From Anaerolineales bacterium UBA6663 (lineage in GTDB: Bacteria; Chloroflexota; Anaerolineae; Anaerolineales; UBA6663), in contig DKKP01000027.1 in NCBI GenBank assembly GCA_002455335.1, positions 4,435 to 10,942 on the forward strand: 6,508 nucleotides of DNA. The letters run 5' to 3'. Made by a program: the position numbers and the translations under genes. Positions 1 to 6,508 of the stretch are shown here, piece by piece. Numbering within the stretch: the first letter of the stretch is position 1; each line of letters begins with the position of its first letter. Below the pieces are notes generated by a model that ran no database searches, was not told the DNA's origin, and worked only from the letters and a program-made list of their open reading frames with translations.

Positions 1-25
1 AGGGCCGGCACACACTGCCGGCCCT
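1..25 (-). terminator. Intrinsic terminator hairpin after the chemoreceptor gene
   Basis: A perfect 10-bp inverted repeat (AGGGCCGGCA / TGCCGGCCCT) flanks the 5-nt loop CACAC. It lies 25 bp beyond the chemoreceptor stop codon, where a minus-strand transcript would end. The U-tract expected after the stem would lie left of base 1, outside the window, so the assignment rests on the stem and its position. A stem this symmetrical could also serve a convergent gene arriving from the left. Confidence 0.75.
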
Positions 26-50
26 CGTTCGTTGGATCGAGCGGACTGCT

Positions 51-3000
51 TCAGGCGGCGACGCGCGTCTCTGCGACGTCGACGGGCACGGTCACTAGCG
101 CATCGGGGGCCTCGCCCGGCTGCTGCGAACGGACAAACCGCGTCAGCAACACCTTCAGACCGGCGCCGAGCTCCTCGAGCCGATGCGCCGAACCCGAGAC
201 CTGAGCGACCTGTTGCGCCATATCGATCACCGCGTATCGGATCTCGTGCGCCGAAGACCCGCTTTGCACGCTGATCGACGCGATATCGCCGATGACCGTA
301 TTGATCTCGCTGGCGCCTGCCGCCATCTCCTCTGTCACAGCCGTGTTCTCTTCGACCACGGCCGAAACCGCATCCATCTCGGCGGTCAGGCTGACCGCGT
401 CCTGGCTGGCCTGCTCGGCGACCGAAAGCGTGTCGTCGAGCCGGGCTCGGACGCCGTCGACCGCCGCAAGGATCTTCTGCAGCGCATCGCCGGCGGCGCT
501 CGCGCGGCTGACTTCCGACTCGACGGCCTGATTGGCGTCGGTCATCGCGCCCACGACCTCGCGCAGGCTCGATTGGATCTGACGCACAGTCGACTCGATT
601 TCACGCGCCGCGCCAGCGGATTGCTCGGCCAGCTTGCGGATCTCGATAGCCACCACCGCAAAGCCCCGGCCATGCTCCCCGGCGCGCGCGGCTTCGATCG
701 CGGCGTTAAGCGCCAGCAGGTTCGTCTGCTCGGCGATATCCGCGATCGTATCGGCCATCGACGTCACCTGTTCCGAGCTGGCCTCGAGCAATTGCATCTT
801 GCCGGCCGCCTGACGCATCCGTCCGTGGATGCCCTGCATGCCGTCGAGGGTCTGTTCGACCTGGCGGGCGCCCTCGCGGGCCGTCTCGACCGTGCCCGAG
901 GCCGACAGCGAGTTGTCGACCAGGGTCTCCATCACGCTCTGGATGCTCTCATTCAACTTGCCGACCAGCGCCGCCGCGCGGGTGATCGCCGCGGATTGCT
1001 CCTGGGCGCCACGAGCCACGCCATCGATCGCGCGCTGCATCTGCTCCATGGTCTGCGCTGTGCCGGTGACCGACGCGGTCTGTCGGCTCGCGCCCTCGGC
1101 GAACTGGTTCATGCCTTCCGCGATCACGGATGAGGTTTGATCGGTCGTGGCCGCCGCGGCGGCCAGGGCGCGGGAGGCCTCATCCACAGTGCGGATGCCT
1201 GCGCCGAGCTCTTCGAGCAAGGCGCGTTGTTGCCGGATCAGCCGGGCAAACGATAACCCAAGCTGGTCCTCGGTTGAAAGCGGCTCGACGTCGGTGTCGA
1301 GTCGCCCGTGCGCCAGGTCTTCGGCAGCGACGCTCATCCGCCGCAGGTGATCGAGCACAGCAGACCAGGCCCCCGCGAGGTGGCCGATCTCATCCTGCGA
1401 GCAAGCGACGATCGGCGTTTGTAGATCGCCAGTGGTCGCGATGTGCTCAGCCTGCCGCATCAGGCCAACGATCGGCTTGATGAACAGGGTCGAGGCCGCC
1501 AGCCCGGCTAGGGCCGCCAGGATCAGGGCGACGCTGCCGCCCAGCAACGTCGCATCCAACCCGGCCACGATCTTGGCGATCTCGGGCGCCTGATCGCGCG
1601 CGGCGACGAGCTTCCATTGCAAAGGCATCAACAGCACTGCATCGCGTGAGGCCGAGACGATCGGCGAGACCACGGTGCGCCGGGCGCGTTCGTCGAAGAA
1701 CAGCAGGTCGCCCTCGGTCGGGCGCTCAGCCATGAGTTCCGCAAAGCCTTCGGGGGCCGGCCGCGTTGAACGAGCACCGGCGTCGAGCAATTGGCCCGAA
1801 GCGAGCACGACGTAGAACCGATACGAACCGCCTTCGCGGCCATCGGCGAGCACCCGTACCAGATCGCTCAACGCATACGTCCCGCGCAACACGCCGACGA
1901 CGGCGCCACTTGCATCACGGATCGGGACCGCGATGTTCATGGCCAGGGCTCCGGTGCTTTCATCCAGTTCCGGGTCGGCGAGATACACGGCGCCCTGCCC
2001 TTCGGCATAGGCCGCCTGCCACCAGGCCTCATCAGCCTGAAGATAATCCGAAGTGCGGGCCGTAGTCGCGACGATGACGCCGGCGCGATCGGTGGCGAAG
2101 ACCTCGACCAGCGCCGGGTGATCGGCCTGGAACCGTGCCAGGCTGCCGGCCAGCGGATTGCTCAGCGTCGCCGCGACAAGCGTTTCGACGGCGGCGTCTT
2201 CGGCACGCCATTGCTCATCGAGCGACGCAATCTGCGCTTCGCGCTCGGCCGCCGACAAAGCGGGGCTCAGATAGGCCTGGCTCAGGCCATCGACTTCGGT
2301 GCTCAGCCCGATGCTGCCAGCATAGGCCGCCAGGACGCGTGAGTGGCTCAGAGCGCCCTCGGCCACAGTCCGGGCGAGCTCACCGGCCGTGGCGCGTACG
2401 GTGGCGATCGAGTCCTCGGCCTCGACCCTGAGGTTCGTCACGACAGACACCCCAGCCGAGCCGAAGACGGCGACGACTGCCACACATGCGAACAACGCGA
2501 TCAACTTGGCGCCGAGATCGTAGGCCCGCCAGGATCGCAATAGCAAGATCAGCCCAAAAACGGCGGAGAGCAGACTGACTGCATCGACCCAAAGACGCAA
2601 GGCGCTCAGGGCCACGTCGGGCGAAGGGAACACCACCCGGGTGAGCCAGATCATGCTGGCGGCAGCCACAGCGGCCAGCATCCCCCAGCGTCGCAAGTGC
2701 AGCGGCAAAGTCGGGCCGCTCAGCGCCATGCCGATCGTGAAGACGTTGATCGCCAGGGTCAGCGCGGTATCGAGGCCGCCCAGAGCGAACTGCGCGCCCA
2801 CCGAAGCCACAAGCACGCCGCTCATCAGGAAAGCAGCGGCGAGCCCGAGTGCGCCGCGCCGAGCCTGAAACTCGGTCAGAACGCACAGCAGCAACAACCC
2901 GCCGGCCGAAGCGATCAGGCCGAGATTGCCCCACGCATCGGTCAGGACGCTCGCTGCCACAATGCTGATCGCGAACACGCCATAGAACCTGGCCAGAAAC

Positions 3001-3071
3001 AGCAACAGCCCACGACGAGCTGTAGGCTCTTCACGGGCTGCGGCATCAAGGGTTGCGAGGAAATTGGTCAT
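51..3071 (-). CDS. Methyl-accepting chemotaxis protein: 6-TM module + dCache-like sensor + tandem HAMP + MCP signalling domain
   Basis: This 1006-residue transmembrane chemoreceptor would sense a ligand outside the membrane and control CheA kinase through CheW. Hydrophobic segments lie near residues 22-44, 49-66, 73-95, 104-119, 129-146, 160-179 and 189-212. An extracytoplasmic region of about 295 residues follows (213-507), Cache-like, with a TDRAG...[12 protein letters not shown] motif near 327-351. Then come TM8 (508-531), a HAMP (about 529-580, with GDL and DEIG), a second HAMP-like unit (about 580-625) and the coiled-coil signalling domain (about 630-980). The conserved hairpin tip [32 protein letters not shown] segment spans about 781-808. 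Arginine-rich loops sit on the even, cytoplasmic side, which fits N-in topology. There is no C-terminal CheR-binding pentapeptide of the NWETF type. The ATG at 3071 is preferred over the GTG at 3077 because AGGTGG sits 6 nt upstream of the ATG. The chemoreceptor family is certain; the ligand is unknown. Confidence 0.96.
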   Translation of the reverse strand: MTNFLATLDAAAREEPTARRGLLLFLARFYGVFAISIVAASVLTDAWGNLGLIASAGGLLLLCVLTEFQARRGALGLAAAFLMSGVLVASVGAQFALGGLDTALTLAINVFTIGMALSGPTLPLHLRRWGMLAAVAAASMIWLTRVVFPSPDVALSALRLWVDAVSLLSAVFGLILLLRSWRAYDLGAKLIALFACVAVVAVFGSAGVSVVTNLRVEAEDSIATVRATAGELARTVAEGALSHSRVLAAYAGSIGLSTEVDGLSQAYLSPALSAAEREAQIASLDEQWRAEDAAVETLVAATLSNPLAGSLARFQADHPALVEVFATDRAGVIVATTARTSDYLQADEAWWQAAYAEGQGAVYLADPELDESTGALAMNIAVPIRDASGAVVGVLRGTYALSDLVRVLADGREGGSYRFYVVLASGQLLDAGARSTRPAPEGFAELMAERPTEGDLLFFDERARRTVVSPIVSASRDAVLLMPLQWKLVAARDQAPEIAKIVAGLDATLLGGSVALILAALAGLAASTLFIKPIVGLMRQAEHIATTGDLQTPIVACSQDEIGHLAGAWSAVLDHLRRMSVAAEDLAHGRLDTDVEPLSTEDQLGLSFARLIRQQRALLEELGAGIRTVDEASRALAAAAATTDQTSSVIAEGMNQFAEGASRQTASVTGTAQTMEQMQRAIDGVARGAQEQSAAITRAAALVGKLNESIQSVMETLVDNSLSASGTVETAREGARQVEQTLDGMQGIHGRMRQAAGKMQLLEASSEQVTSMADTIADIAEQTNLLALNAAIEAARAGEHGRGFAVVAIEIRKLAEQSAGAAREIESTVRQIQSSLREVVGAMTDANQAVESEVSRASAAGDALQKILAAVDGVRARLDDTLSVAEQASQDAVSLTAEMDAVSAVVEENTAVTEEMAAGASEINTVIGDIASISVQSGSSAHEIRYAVIDMAQQVAQVSGSAHRLEELGAGLKVLLTRFVRSQQPGEAPDALVTVPVDVAETRVAA

Positions 3072-3077
3072 CTTCAC

Positions 3078-3083
3078 CCACCT
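3078..3083 (-). promoter_or_regulatory. Shine-Dalgarno site that decides the chemoreceptor start
   Basis: On the minus strand AGGTGG is followed by 6 nt (GTGAAG) and then ATG at 3071. This is ideal spacing for the ATG and leaves no spacing at all for the in-frame GTG at 3077, so the protein most likely begins MTNFLATLD. Confidence 0.75.
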
Positions 3084-3094
3084 GGCGGAACGGC

Positions 3095-3110
3095 CCGAGG
3101 CACACCTCGG
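3095..3110 (-). other. Small hairpin in the chemoreceptor leader
   Basis: A perfect 6-bp inverted repeat (CCGAGG / CCTCGG) with a 4-nt loop lies 11 nt upstream of the AGGTGG ribosome-binding site. On the minus strand it is not followed by a U-tract, so it does not look like a terminator for ppk1. It could be a leader stem that protects the mRNA or shapes access to the ribosome-binding site, or an operator. Function is unproven. Confidence 0.4.
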
Positions 3111-3176
3111 TTAGATATCCGTTTTAGCCGAACCGGATGGGTGGAGTCCGTAAGGTTGGGGTCAAGCCGGCATAAA

Positions 3177-3192
3177 GAAGATGTGATTCTTC
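3177..3192 (-). terminator. Weak terminator candidate just after ppk1
   Basis: Starting 4 nt beyond the ppk1 stop codon, the minus strand reads GAAGA, a 6-nt loop (ATCACA), TCTTC, then TTTATG. The 5-bp stem is AT-rich and weak and the T-run is short, so termination would be poor at best. Readthrough from ppk1 into the chemoreceptor gene is therefore possible. Confidence 0.22.
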
Positions 3193-3196
3193 CGCG

Positions 3197-5449
3197 TCAC
3201 CCGGCTGCGGGCGGCGTCGGCAAGGACGCCCCTGATCGGCCCTTGAGCAGGATCGCCTGCGCGTTGACCACCGGGGAGTCGCCCGGAGCGACCCTGGCGT
3301 AGCTGCCGTCGGGCTTGAGTTGCCGAGCCTTGACGTTATCGGCCAGATAGACGCCCAGGATGTCGTCACGGATGGATCTGACAAGGCGCGGGTCGCCCAC
3401 CGGGAAGAGCACTTCAACGCGTCGATCGATATTCCGCGGCATCAGATCGGCGCTGCCGACAAACACCTCGGGTTGGCCGGCATTGGCGAACCAGTAGATC
3501 CGGCTATGCTCGAGGAAGCGCCCGACGATGCTGCGCACTCGGACGTTCTCGCTCAACCCCTTGATGCCCGGACGCAGACCGCAGATGCTGCGCACGATCA
3601 GGTCGATCTGCACGCCGGCGCGCGCTGCCGCATAGAGCAACTTGATCATCGGTTTGTCGACAAGGGCGTTCATCTTGAAGATGATGTGCGCCGGCTCGCC
3701 GCGCTGCGCATGCTCGATCTCGCGACAGATCAGGTCCTGCATCCGGGCGCGCAGGTTGATCGGCGCGACAAGCAGCTTGCGGTACTCGGTCTTGGCCGAG
3801 TATCCCGTCAGGTAGTTGAAAAGGTCGGTGCAGTCGGCGCCGATCTCGTCGTCGCACGTGAACAACCCAAGATCGGTGTAGATGCCGGCGGTCACCGGGT
3901 TGTAGTTCCCGGTGGCCAGATGCACGTAGCGGCGGATGCCCGTGCCCTCTTTGCGCACGACCATCGCCACCTTCGAGTGCGTCTTGAGCCCGGGCAGGCC
4001 ATAGACCACGTGCACGCCTTCGGCTTCCAATCGCTTGGCCCAACCGATGTTGCTCTCCTCGTCGAACCGCGCCTTGAGCTCGACCAGCGCCGCCACCTGC
4101 TTGTCGTTCTCGATCGCCTCGAGCAATGCCTCGACCACGGGCGAGTTTCGCCCGACCCGATACAGCGTCTGCTTGATGGCCAGGACGTCGTTGTCGTCGG
4201 CGGCTGTCTGCAGGAACTGCAGCACCGGGGTGAACGAGTCGTACGGATGGTGCAGCAGCACATCGCCCTGTCGGATCGCGCTGAAGAGATCGCTGTCATG
4301 GATCGCGTCGCGCAGAACCGGCGGCACGCCCGGCACGAACGGCGGGTCCTTGAGGTCGTGGCGGTCGACGCTCATCAGGCCCATCAACCGGCTGATGTCG
4401 ATCGGCTCGTCGCCCGAATAGAGATCGAGCGGCGTCACCTCGAGGTTGTCGACAAGGATCTCGCGCATGCGCTCGGGCATCCGCCCCGAGATCTGCACCC
4501 GCACCACAGAACCAAAGCGCCGCTGCCGAACGCTCTCCTCCATCGTCTCGAGCAGGTCTTCGGCCTCGAGCTCCTGGATGATGATGTCGGCGTCGCGCGT
4601 CACGTGGAAGGGATGCGCCTCGACGATCTCCATCCCAGGGAAGAGCATGTGCAGATTGGCCGCGATCACCTGCTCGAGCCAGACGAAGTAGTGCTCGCGC
4701 GGCACAGTGCCGTCTTTTCGGGTGGCGCCCGAACTGCGCTTGATCGGCACAAGACGGGGCAGCGTGTTGGGCACCTTGACGCGCGCGAAACGCTCTTCGC
4801 CGTCGCGGCCGCGGATGAGCACGGCCAGGTTCAGGCTGAGGTTTGAGATATGCGGGAAGGGCCGCCCGGGGTCGAAGGCCAGCGGCGTCAGCACCGGGAA
4901 GACAAGTTCCTGGAAGTAGGCCTCGACCTTGCGTCGCTGGTTGGGCGAGAGTTGGCCGTAGTCGAGCACATGCACGCCGGCCTCGGCCAGGGTCGGGCGC
5001 AGCTCGCGTTCCCAACACGCCCGCGACTCCTGCATCAGGCTGTTGACGACCTTGCGGATCGCGGCAAGTTGCTCGGCCGGGGTTTGCTCCTCGCTCGGAT
5101 CGACCACCCCGACCTTTACCTGCTGTTTCAGGCCGGCGACACGGACCATGAAAAATTCGTCCATGTTCGAGGCCACGATCGCCAGGAACTTGACCCGCTC
5201 CAACAACGGATGAGACGAATCGCGAGCCTCCTCGAGCACCCGGCGGAAAAACTCCAGCATGCTCAACTCACGATTGATGTACAGTCGCGGGTCGTCCAGG
5301 TCAAGCCCGAGGGGCGCAACCGGCAGATCCTTGCCCGACTCGCTCGCGCCATCCTCTGTCCCCAACTGGGTCGGCGCCCCGTCATTGGGCTCCGGGGAAC
5401 CGTTCGGATCAGGTCGTTTGGCTCGGGTAGCGCGCTGTGTGGTCGCCAT
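3197..5449 (-). CDS. ppk1: Polyphosphate kinase 1
   Basis: This 750-residue protein reversibly transfers the ATP gamma-phosphate to growing inorganic polyphosphate, via a phosphohistidine intermediate. The N domain begins at about residue 53 with DPRLYINRELSMLEFFRRVLEEA, and VKFLAIVASNMDEFFMVRVAG follows near 87-106. The catalytic core has LKTHSKVAMVVRKE with His491, matching the phosphorylated His435 of the E. coli enzyme, and YVHLATGNYNPVTAGIYTD with His510, matching His454. A further conserved His648 lies in RFLEHSRIYWF. Length is slightly above the usual roughly 690-720 residues because of a low-complexity, charged, Pro/Gly/Ser-rich extension of about 50 residues before the conserved fold. 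No alternative start lies between the ATG at 5449 and the fold with better signals. GAGGG sits only 3 nt before the ATG and overlaps the region just past a -10-like element, so initiation may be leaderless or nearly so. All catalytic residues checked are present. Confidence 0.98.
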   Translation of the reverse strand: MATTQRATRAKRPDPNGSPEPNDGAPTQLGTEDGASESGKDLPVAPLGLDLDDPRLYINRELSMLEFFRRVLEEARDSSHPLLERVKFLAIVASNMDEFFMVRVAGLKQQVKVGVVDPSEEQTPAEQLAAIRKVVNSLMQESRACWERELRPTLAEAGVHVLDYGQLSPNQRRKVEAYFQELVFPVLTPLAFDPGRPFPHISNLSLNLAVLIRGRDGEERFARVKVPNTLPRLVPIKRSSGATRKDGTVPREHYFVWLEQVIAANLHMLFPGMEIVEAHPFHVTRDADIIIQELEAEDLLETMEESVRQRRFGSVVRVQISGRMPERMREILVDNLEVTPLDLYSGDEPIDISRLMGLMSVDRHDLKDPPFVPGVPPVLRDAIHDSDLFSAIRQGDVLLHHPYDSFTPVLQFLQTAADDNDVLAIKQTLYRVGRNSPVVEALLEAIENDKQVAALVELKARFDEESNIGWAKRLEAEGVHVVYGLPGLKTHSKVAMVVRKEGTGIRRYVHLATGNYNPVTAGIYTDLGLFTCDDEIGADCTDLFNYLTGYSAKTEYRKLLVAPINLRARMQDLICREIEHAQRGEPAHIIFKMNALVDKPMIKLLYAAARAGVQIDLIVRSICGLRPGIKGLSENVRVRSIVGRFLEHSRIYWFANAGQPEVFVGSADLMPRNIDRRVEVLFPVGDPRLVRSIRDDILGVYLADNVKARQLKPDGSYARVAPGDSPVVNAQAILLKGRSGASLPTPPAAG

Positions 5450-5457
5450 AATCCCTC

Positions 5458-5488
5458 ATTCTAGCAAACGCGGGCCAATCAAGGTCAA
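5458..5488 (-). promoter_or_regulatory. Candidate ppk1 promoter (extended -10, TTGACC -35)
   Basis: On the minus strand TGC-TAGAAT (5466-5458) is an extended -10 element. TTGACC (5488-5483) could be its -35 box, but with a long 19-nt spacer. The predicted transcription start falls about 1-2 nt before the ppk1 ATG, which implies a leaderless or very short-leader mRNA. Alternatively, the true promoter lies further upstream and this match is chance. Confidence 0.5.
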
Positions 5489-5500
5489 TCGGGCTTAATC
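5477..5500. repeat. Three AATC/GATT repeats at exactly 10-bp period upstream of ppk1
   Basis: AATC occurs at 5477-5480, 5487-5490 and 5497-5500. The first two are CAATC and the third is TAATC. On the ppk1 strand this reads as three phased GATT units ending 13 bp before the TAGAAT -10 element, covering the -35 position. Helically phased direct repeats placed this way are typical of response-regulator activator sites, but four conserved bases per unit is little, and no regulator can be named. Confidence 0.35.
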
Positions 5501-5503
5501 GGT

Positions 5504-5515
5504 GCGCAAGTGCGC
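5504..5515. promoter_or_regulatory. Inverted repeat in the divergent control region (possible operator)
   Basis: GCGCA-AG-TGCGC is a perfect 5+5 inverted repeat with a 2-nt centre, lying between the two divergent -10 elements. The same bases also form a direct repeat GTGCGC-AA-GTGCGC (5502-5515). It could bind a dimeric regulator acting on either gene. In GC-rich DNA a match this short can arise by chance. Confidence 0.25.
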
Positions 5516-5550
5516 TCGCCGCGGCATCGGCCACCGTCCATAACCGGCTG

Positions 5551-5559
5551 TGCTACAAT
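5551..5559 (+). promoter_or_regulatory. Extended -10 promoter for the DUF151 gene
   Basis: TGC-TACAAT is a good extended -10 element. No TTGACA-like -35 box appears 16-18 bp upstream, which extended -10 promoters tolerate. The predicted transcription start is about 5566-5567, giving a leader of about 44 nt before the DUF151 ATG at 5611. The start would coincide with the ATG of a short leader ORF. Confidence 0.6.
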
Positions 5560-5566
5560 CTTCAGG

Positions 5567-5617
5567 ATGATTTGCGCGAGACCGGCAAAAACCGCCACGA
5601 GCATGCGCCCATGGTAG
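5567..5617 (+). CDS. Possible 16-codon leader ORF overlapping the DUF151 start
   Basis: From the ATG at 5567 the frame reads [16 protein letters not shown] and stops at TAG 5615-5617. It begins at the predicted transcription start, so it could be translated as a leaderless message. Its stop overlaps the DUF151 start in the string ATGGTAG, the classic geometry for translational coupling. The DUF151 ATG itself has no clear Shine-Dalgarno sequence, which makes coupling plausible. There is no run of one amino acid that would suggest classical attenuation. The ORF is short enough to be chance, and there is no homology evidence that it is translated. Confidence 0.3.
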   Translation: MICARPAKTATSMRPW

Positions 5618-6132
5618 AAGTCACGATCGACAGCATCCGAGTCAGCCTGATGTCGCAGCATCGGGTGGTGATCCTCAAAGACGTCACCGGCGAGCGTTAC
5701 CTGCCGATCTGGATCGGCCCGTGCGAGGCCGACGCCATCACGGTGACGCTTCAAGAAGTCGAGGTCCCGCGACCGCTCTCGCACGACCTGATGAAGTCGA
5801 TCATCAGCGATCTGGGCGGGACAGTCGAGCAGATCGTGATCTCGGACCTCAAAAACGAGGTTTTCTTCGCAAAGATCGTGATCGACGTCAACGGTCAGAC
5901 GATCGAGATCGACTCCCGGCCGAGCGATGCGCTGGCCCTGGCCGTTCGGGTGCGCGTGCCGATCTTTGTCAGCGAGACGGTGATGGAGAAATCGGTCCAG
6001 CCCGAGGAGGAGATGGGCGAGGAGGGCGCGGCGGGCGATGCCTCGGGCAAGCTCGACGCCTTCGCCGACTTCCTCGACCAGCTCGATATGGACGACCTCG
6101 ACAACCCCAAGCGCGGCGGCAAAGACGACTGA
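5611..6132 (+). CDS. Bifunctional nuclease family protein (DUF151)
   Basis: This is a 173-residue cytoplasmic protein of the DUF151/bifunctional nuclease family. Some plant and bacterial members have reported nuclease activity, but the physiological role in most bacteria is unsettled. The family core spans about residues 1-128: [13 protein letters not shown] near the start, [15 protein letters not shown] at 29-43, RPLSHDLM at 54-61 and [19 protein letters not shown] at 102-120. An acidic linker of about 20 residues follows ([10 protein letters not shown]), then [17 protein letters not shown] near 148-164 and a charged end. No UVR domain is attached. The ATG at 5611 is chosen because family members start a few residues before TIDSIRVSL. 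An in-frame TTG at 5572 would add 13 residues unlike the family. The gene is probably monocistronic, with its own promoter and a strong terminator 29 nt after the stop. Confidence 0.93.
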   Translation: MVEVTIDSIRVSLMSQHRVVILKDVTGERYLPIWIGPCEADAITVTLQEVEVPRPLSHDLMKSIISDLGGTVEQIVISDLKNEVFFAKIVIDVNGQTIEIDSRPSDALALAVRVRVPIFVSETVMEKSVQPEEEMGEEGAAGDASGKLDAFADFLDQLDMDDLDNPKRGGKDD

Positions 6133-6160
6133 CCACCGCTTTCAGCGACACAAACGATAT

Positions 6161-6192
6161 CGGGCCGGGGGTTCCCCGGCCCGTTTCATTTC
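6161..6192 (+). terminator. Intrinsic terminator of the DUF151 gene
   Basis: A perfect 10-bp GC-rich stem (CGGGCCGGGG / CCCCGGCCCG) with a 3-nt loop, or 9 bp with a 5-nt loop, is followed directly by the T-rich tail TTTCATTT. It begins 29 nt after the DUF151 stop codon in the same direction and separates that gene from the next plus-strand gene. Confidence 0.9.
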
Positions 6193-6250
6193 CCTCCACC
6201 CGAATTGATACGTTCCCCTGCGGATCAGCTCCATGAGACTGCCATCCATC

Positions 6251-6260
6251 CGGATATCCG
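6251..6260. promoter_or_regulatory. 10-bp palindrome in the gap before the last gene
   Basis: CGGATATCCG is a perfect palindrome in the noncoding stretch between the terminator and the next gene, about 37 bp upstream of a -10-like element. The 8-mer GATATCCG also occurs upstream of the chemoreceptor at 3114-3121. It could be an operator, but no known site is matched. Nothing else recognisable was found in 6193-6296. Confidence 0.25.
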
Positions 6261-6296
6261 TGGGCCTCGAAGAGTCCCCGGCCTTGGCGGGTGAAG

Positions 6297-6302
6297 TAAA
6301 AT
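6297..6302 (+). promoter_or_regulatory. -10-like element before the last gene
   Basis: TAAAAT lies 16 nt before the ATG at 6319, which would put the transcription start near 6309 and give a leader of about 10 nt. No convincing -35 box or TGn extension was found, and there is no Shine-Dalgarno sequence before the ATG. The match is therefore modest. Confidence 0.4.
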
Positions 6303-6318
6303 AGCGTCTCAATCCCGC

Positions 6319-6508
6319 ATGACCGAACTCAACGACCTGCCGACCCAGGCCCCCGAGCCTGGAGCCCTGCCGCCCGAGCCCGAGGCGCCGCCGCCGAACG
6401 ACGTGCTCGGCTACGGGCCCATCGTCGACGAGCTGAACGCCGGCAAGGTGGGCCTGATCTGGGCCGACGCGCAGGCCTATGCCGACGCGCCGGACAAGGT
6501 GATCGGCC
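6319..6508 (+). CDS. Unidentified protein, N-terminal 63 residues only (cut by window edge)
   Basis: An open frame starts at the ATG at 6319 and runs to the last base without a stop. An in-frame TGA at 6292-6294 excludes a distant upstream start. Residues 1-28 are rich in Pro, Glu and Ala and probably disordered. There is no signal peptide or membrane segment. Residues 32-62 become more structured (YGPIVDELNAGKVGLIWADA, then AYADAPDKV). This part recalls, from memory, the linker between the two HKD halves of ClsC-type cardiolipin synthases (LIWA followed by D-x-P-x-K), but that segment would not normally sit at an N-terminus. The function is left open. Codon use is GC-rich like its neighbours, so the frame is probably real. 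Confidence 0.72.
   Translation, partial: MTELNDLPTQAPEPGALPPEPEAPPPNDVLGYGPIVDELNAGKVGLIWADAQAYADAPDKVIG

Noticed and set aside
183..1133. A 316-codon open frame on the plus strand opposite the chemoreceptor signalling domain
   Set aside because: It is antisense to the strongly conserved MCP domain, with an Arg/Asp/His-rich composition and no motif. It is a shadow of GC-rich codon use.
3075..3077. GTG at 3077 as start of the chemoreceptor
   Set aside because: The AGGTGG ribosome-binding site abuts it with no spacing but is ideally spaced for the ATG at 3071.
3095..3110. Leader hairpin as a terminator of ppk1
   Set aside because: It has a 6-bp stem with no T-rich tail on the minus strand.
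3121..3165. Promoter for the chemoreceptor from TAAAAC (3126-3121) or TTGACC (3165-3160) on the minus strand
   Set aside because: The two elements are 33 nt apart and cannot pair. 17 nt downstream of TTGACC is ACCCAT, not a -10. No sigma-28 or sigma-54 motif was seen.
3320..4846. A 508-codon open frame on the plus strand opposite ppk1
   Set aside because: It is fully antisense to a gene with intact catalytic motifs. Its translation is rich in His, Asp, Arg and Val with no recognisable domain, as expected for the reverse strand of a GC-rich gene.
5572..5610. TTG at 5572 as start of the DUF151 protein
   Set aside because: It would add 13 residues ([13 protein letters not shown]) not typical of the family, which starts just before TIDSIRVSL. 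The ATG at 5611 fits better.

Overview
The window is GC-rich bacterial chromosome, densely coded, with no sign of mobile DNA, RNA genes or CRISPR. Three complete genes are clear: a very large chemoreceptor (minus strand), a polyphosphate kinase 1 (minus strand) and a bifunctional-nuclease/DUF151 protein (plus strand). The start of a fourth gene (plus strand) runs off the right edge. The N-terminus of the DUF151 protein, the long chemoreceptor with a DExWW-type Cache domain and tandem HAMPs, and the repeated extended -10 motif TGC-TAnAAT recall Chloroflexota. That placement is from remembered family resemblance only and is tentative.

Layout from left to right. Positions 1-25 hold a perfect hairpin that ends the chemoreceptor transcript. 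Positions 51-3071 hold the chemoreceptor, read leftward. A 125-bp gap contains its Shine-Dalgarno sequence and a small leader hairpin. Positions 3197-5449 hold ppk1, also read leftward. Positions 5450-5610 form a divergent control region with extended -10 elements facing both ways, an exactly 10-bp-periodic AATC/GATT repeat at the ppk1 -35 region, a GCGCA-AG-TGCGC inverted repeat, and a 16-codon leader ORF that overlaps the DUF151 start. Positions 5611-6132 hold the DUF151 gene, followed by a strong intrinsic terminator. Positions 6191-6318 are noncoding, with a 10-bp palindrome and a -10-like element. Positions 6319-6508 are the first 63 codons of an unidentified gene.

How the genes relate. 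ppk1 and the chemoreceptor are co-directional with only a weak terminator candidate between them, so readthrough is possible, but nothing shows a functional link. ppk1 and the DUF151 gene diverge from a shared control region. The points most worth a second look are the extra six-helix membrane module on the chemoreceptor, the phased repeat in front of ppk1, the overlapping leader ORF in front of the DUF151 gene, and a cardiolipin-synthase-like segment at the unexpected N-terminal position of the partial gene. No obviously new multi-gene system is visible.
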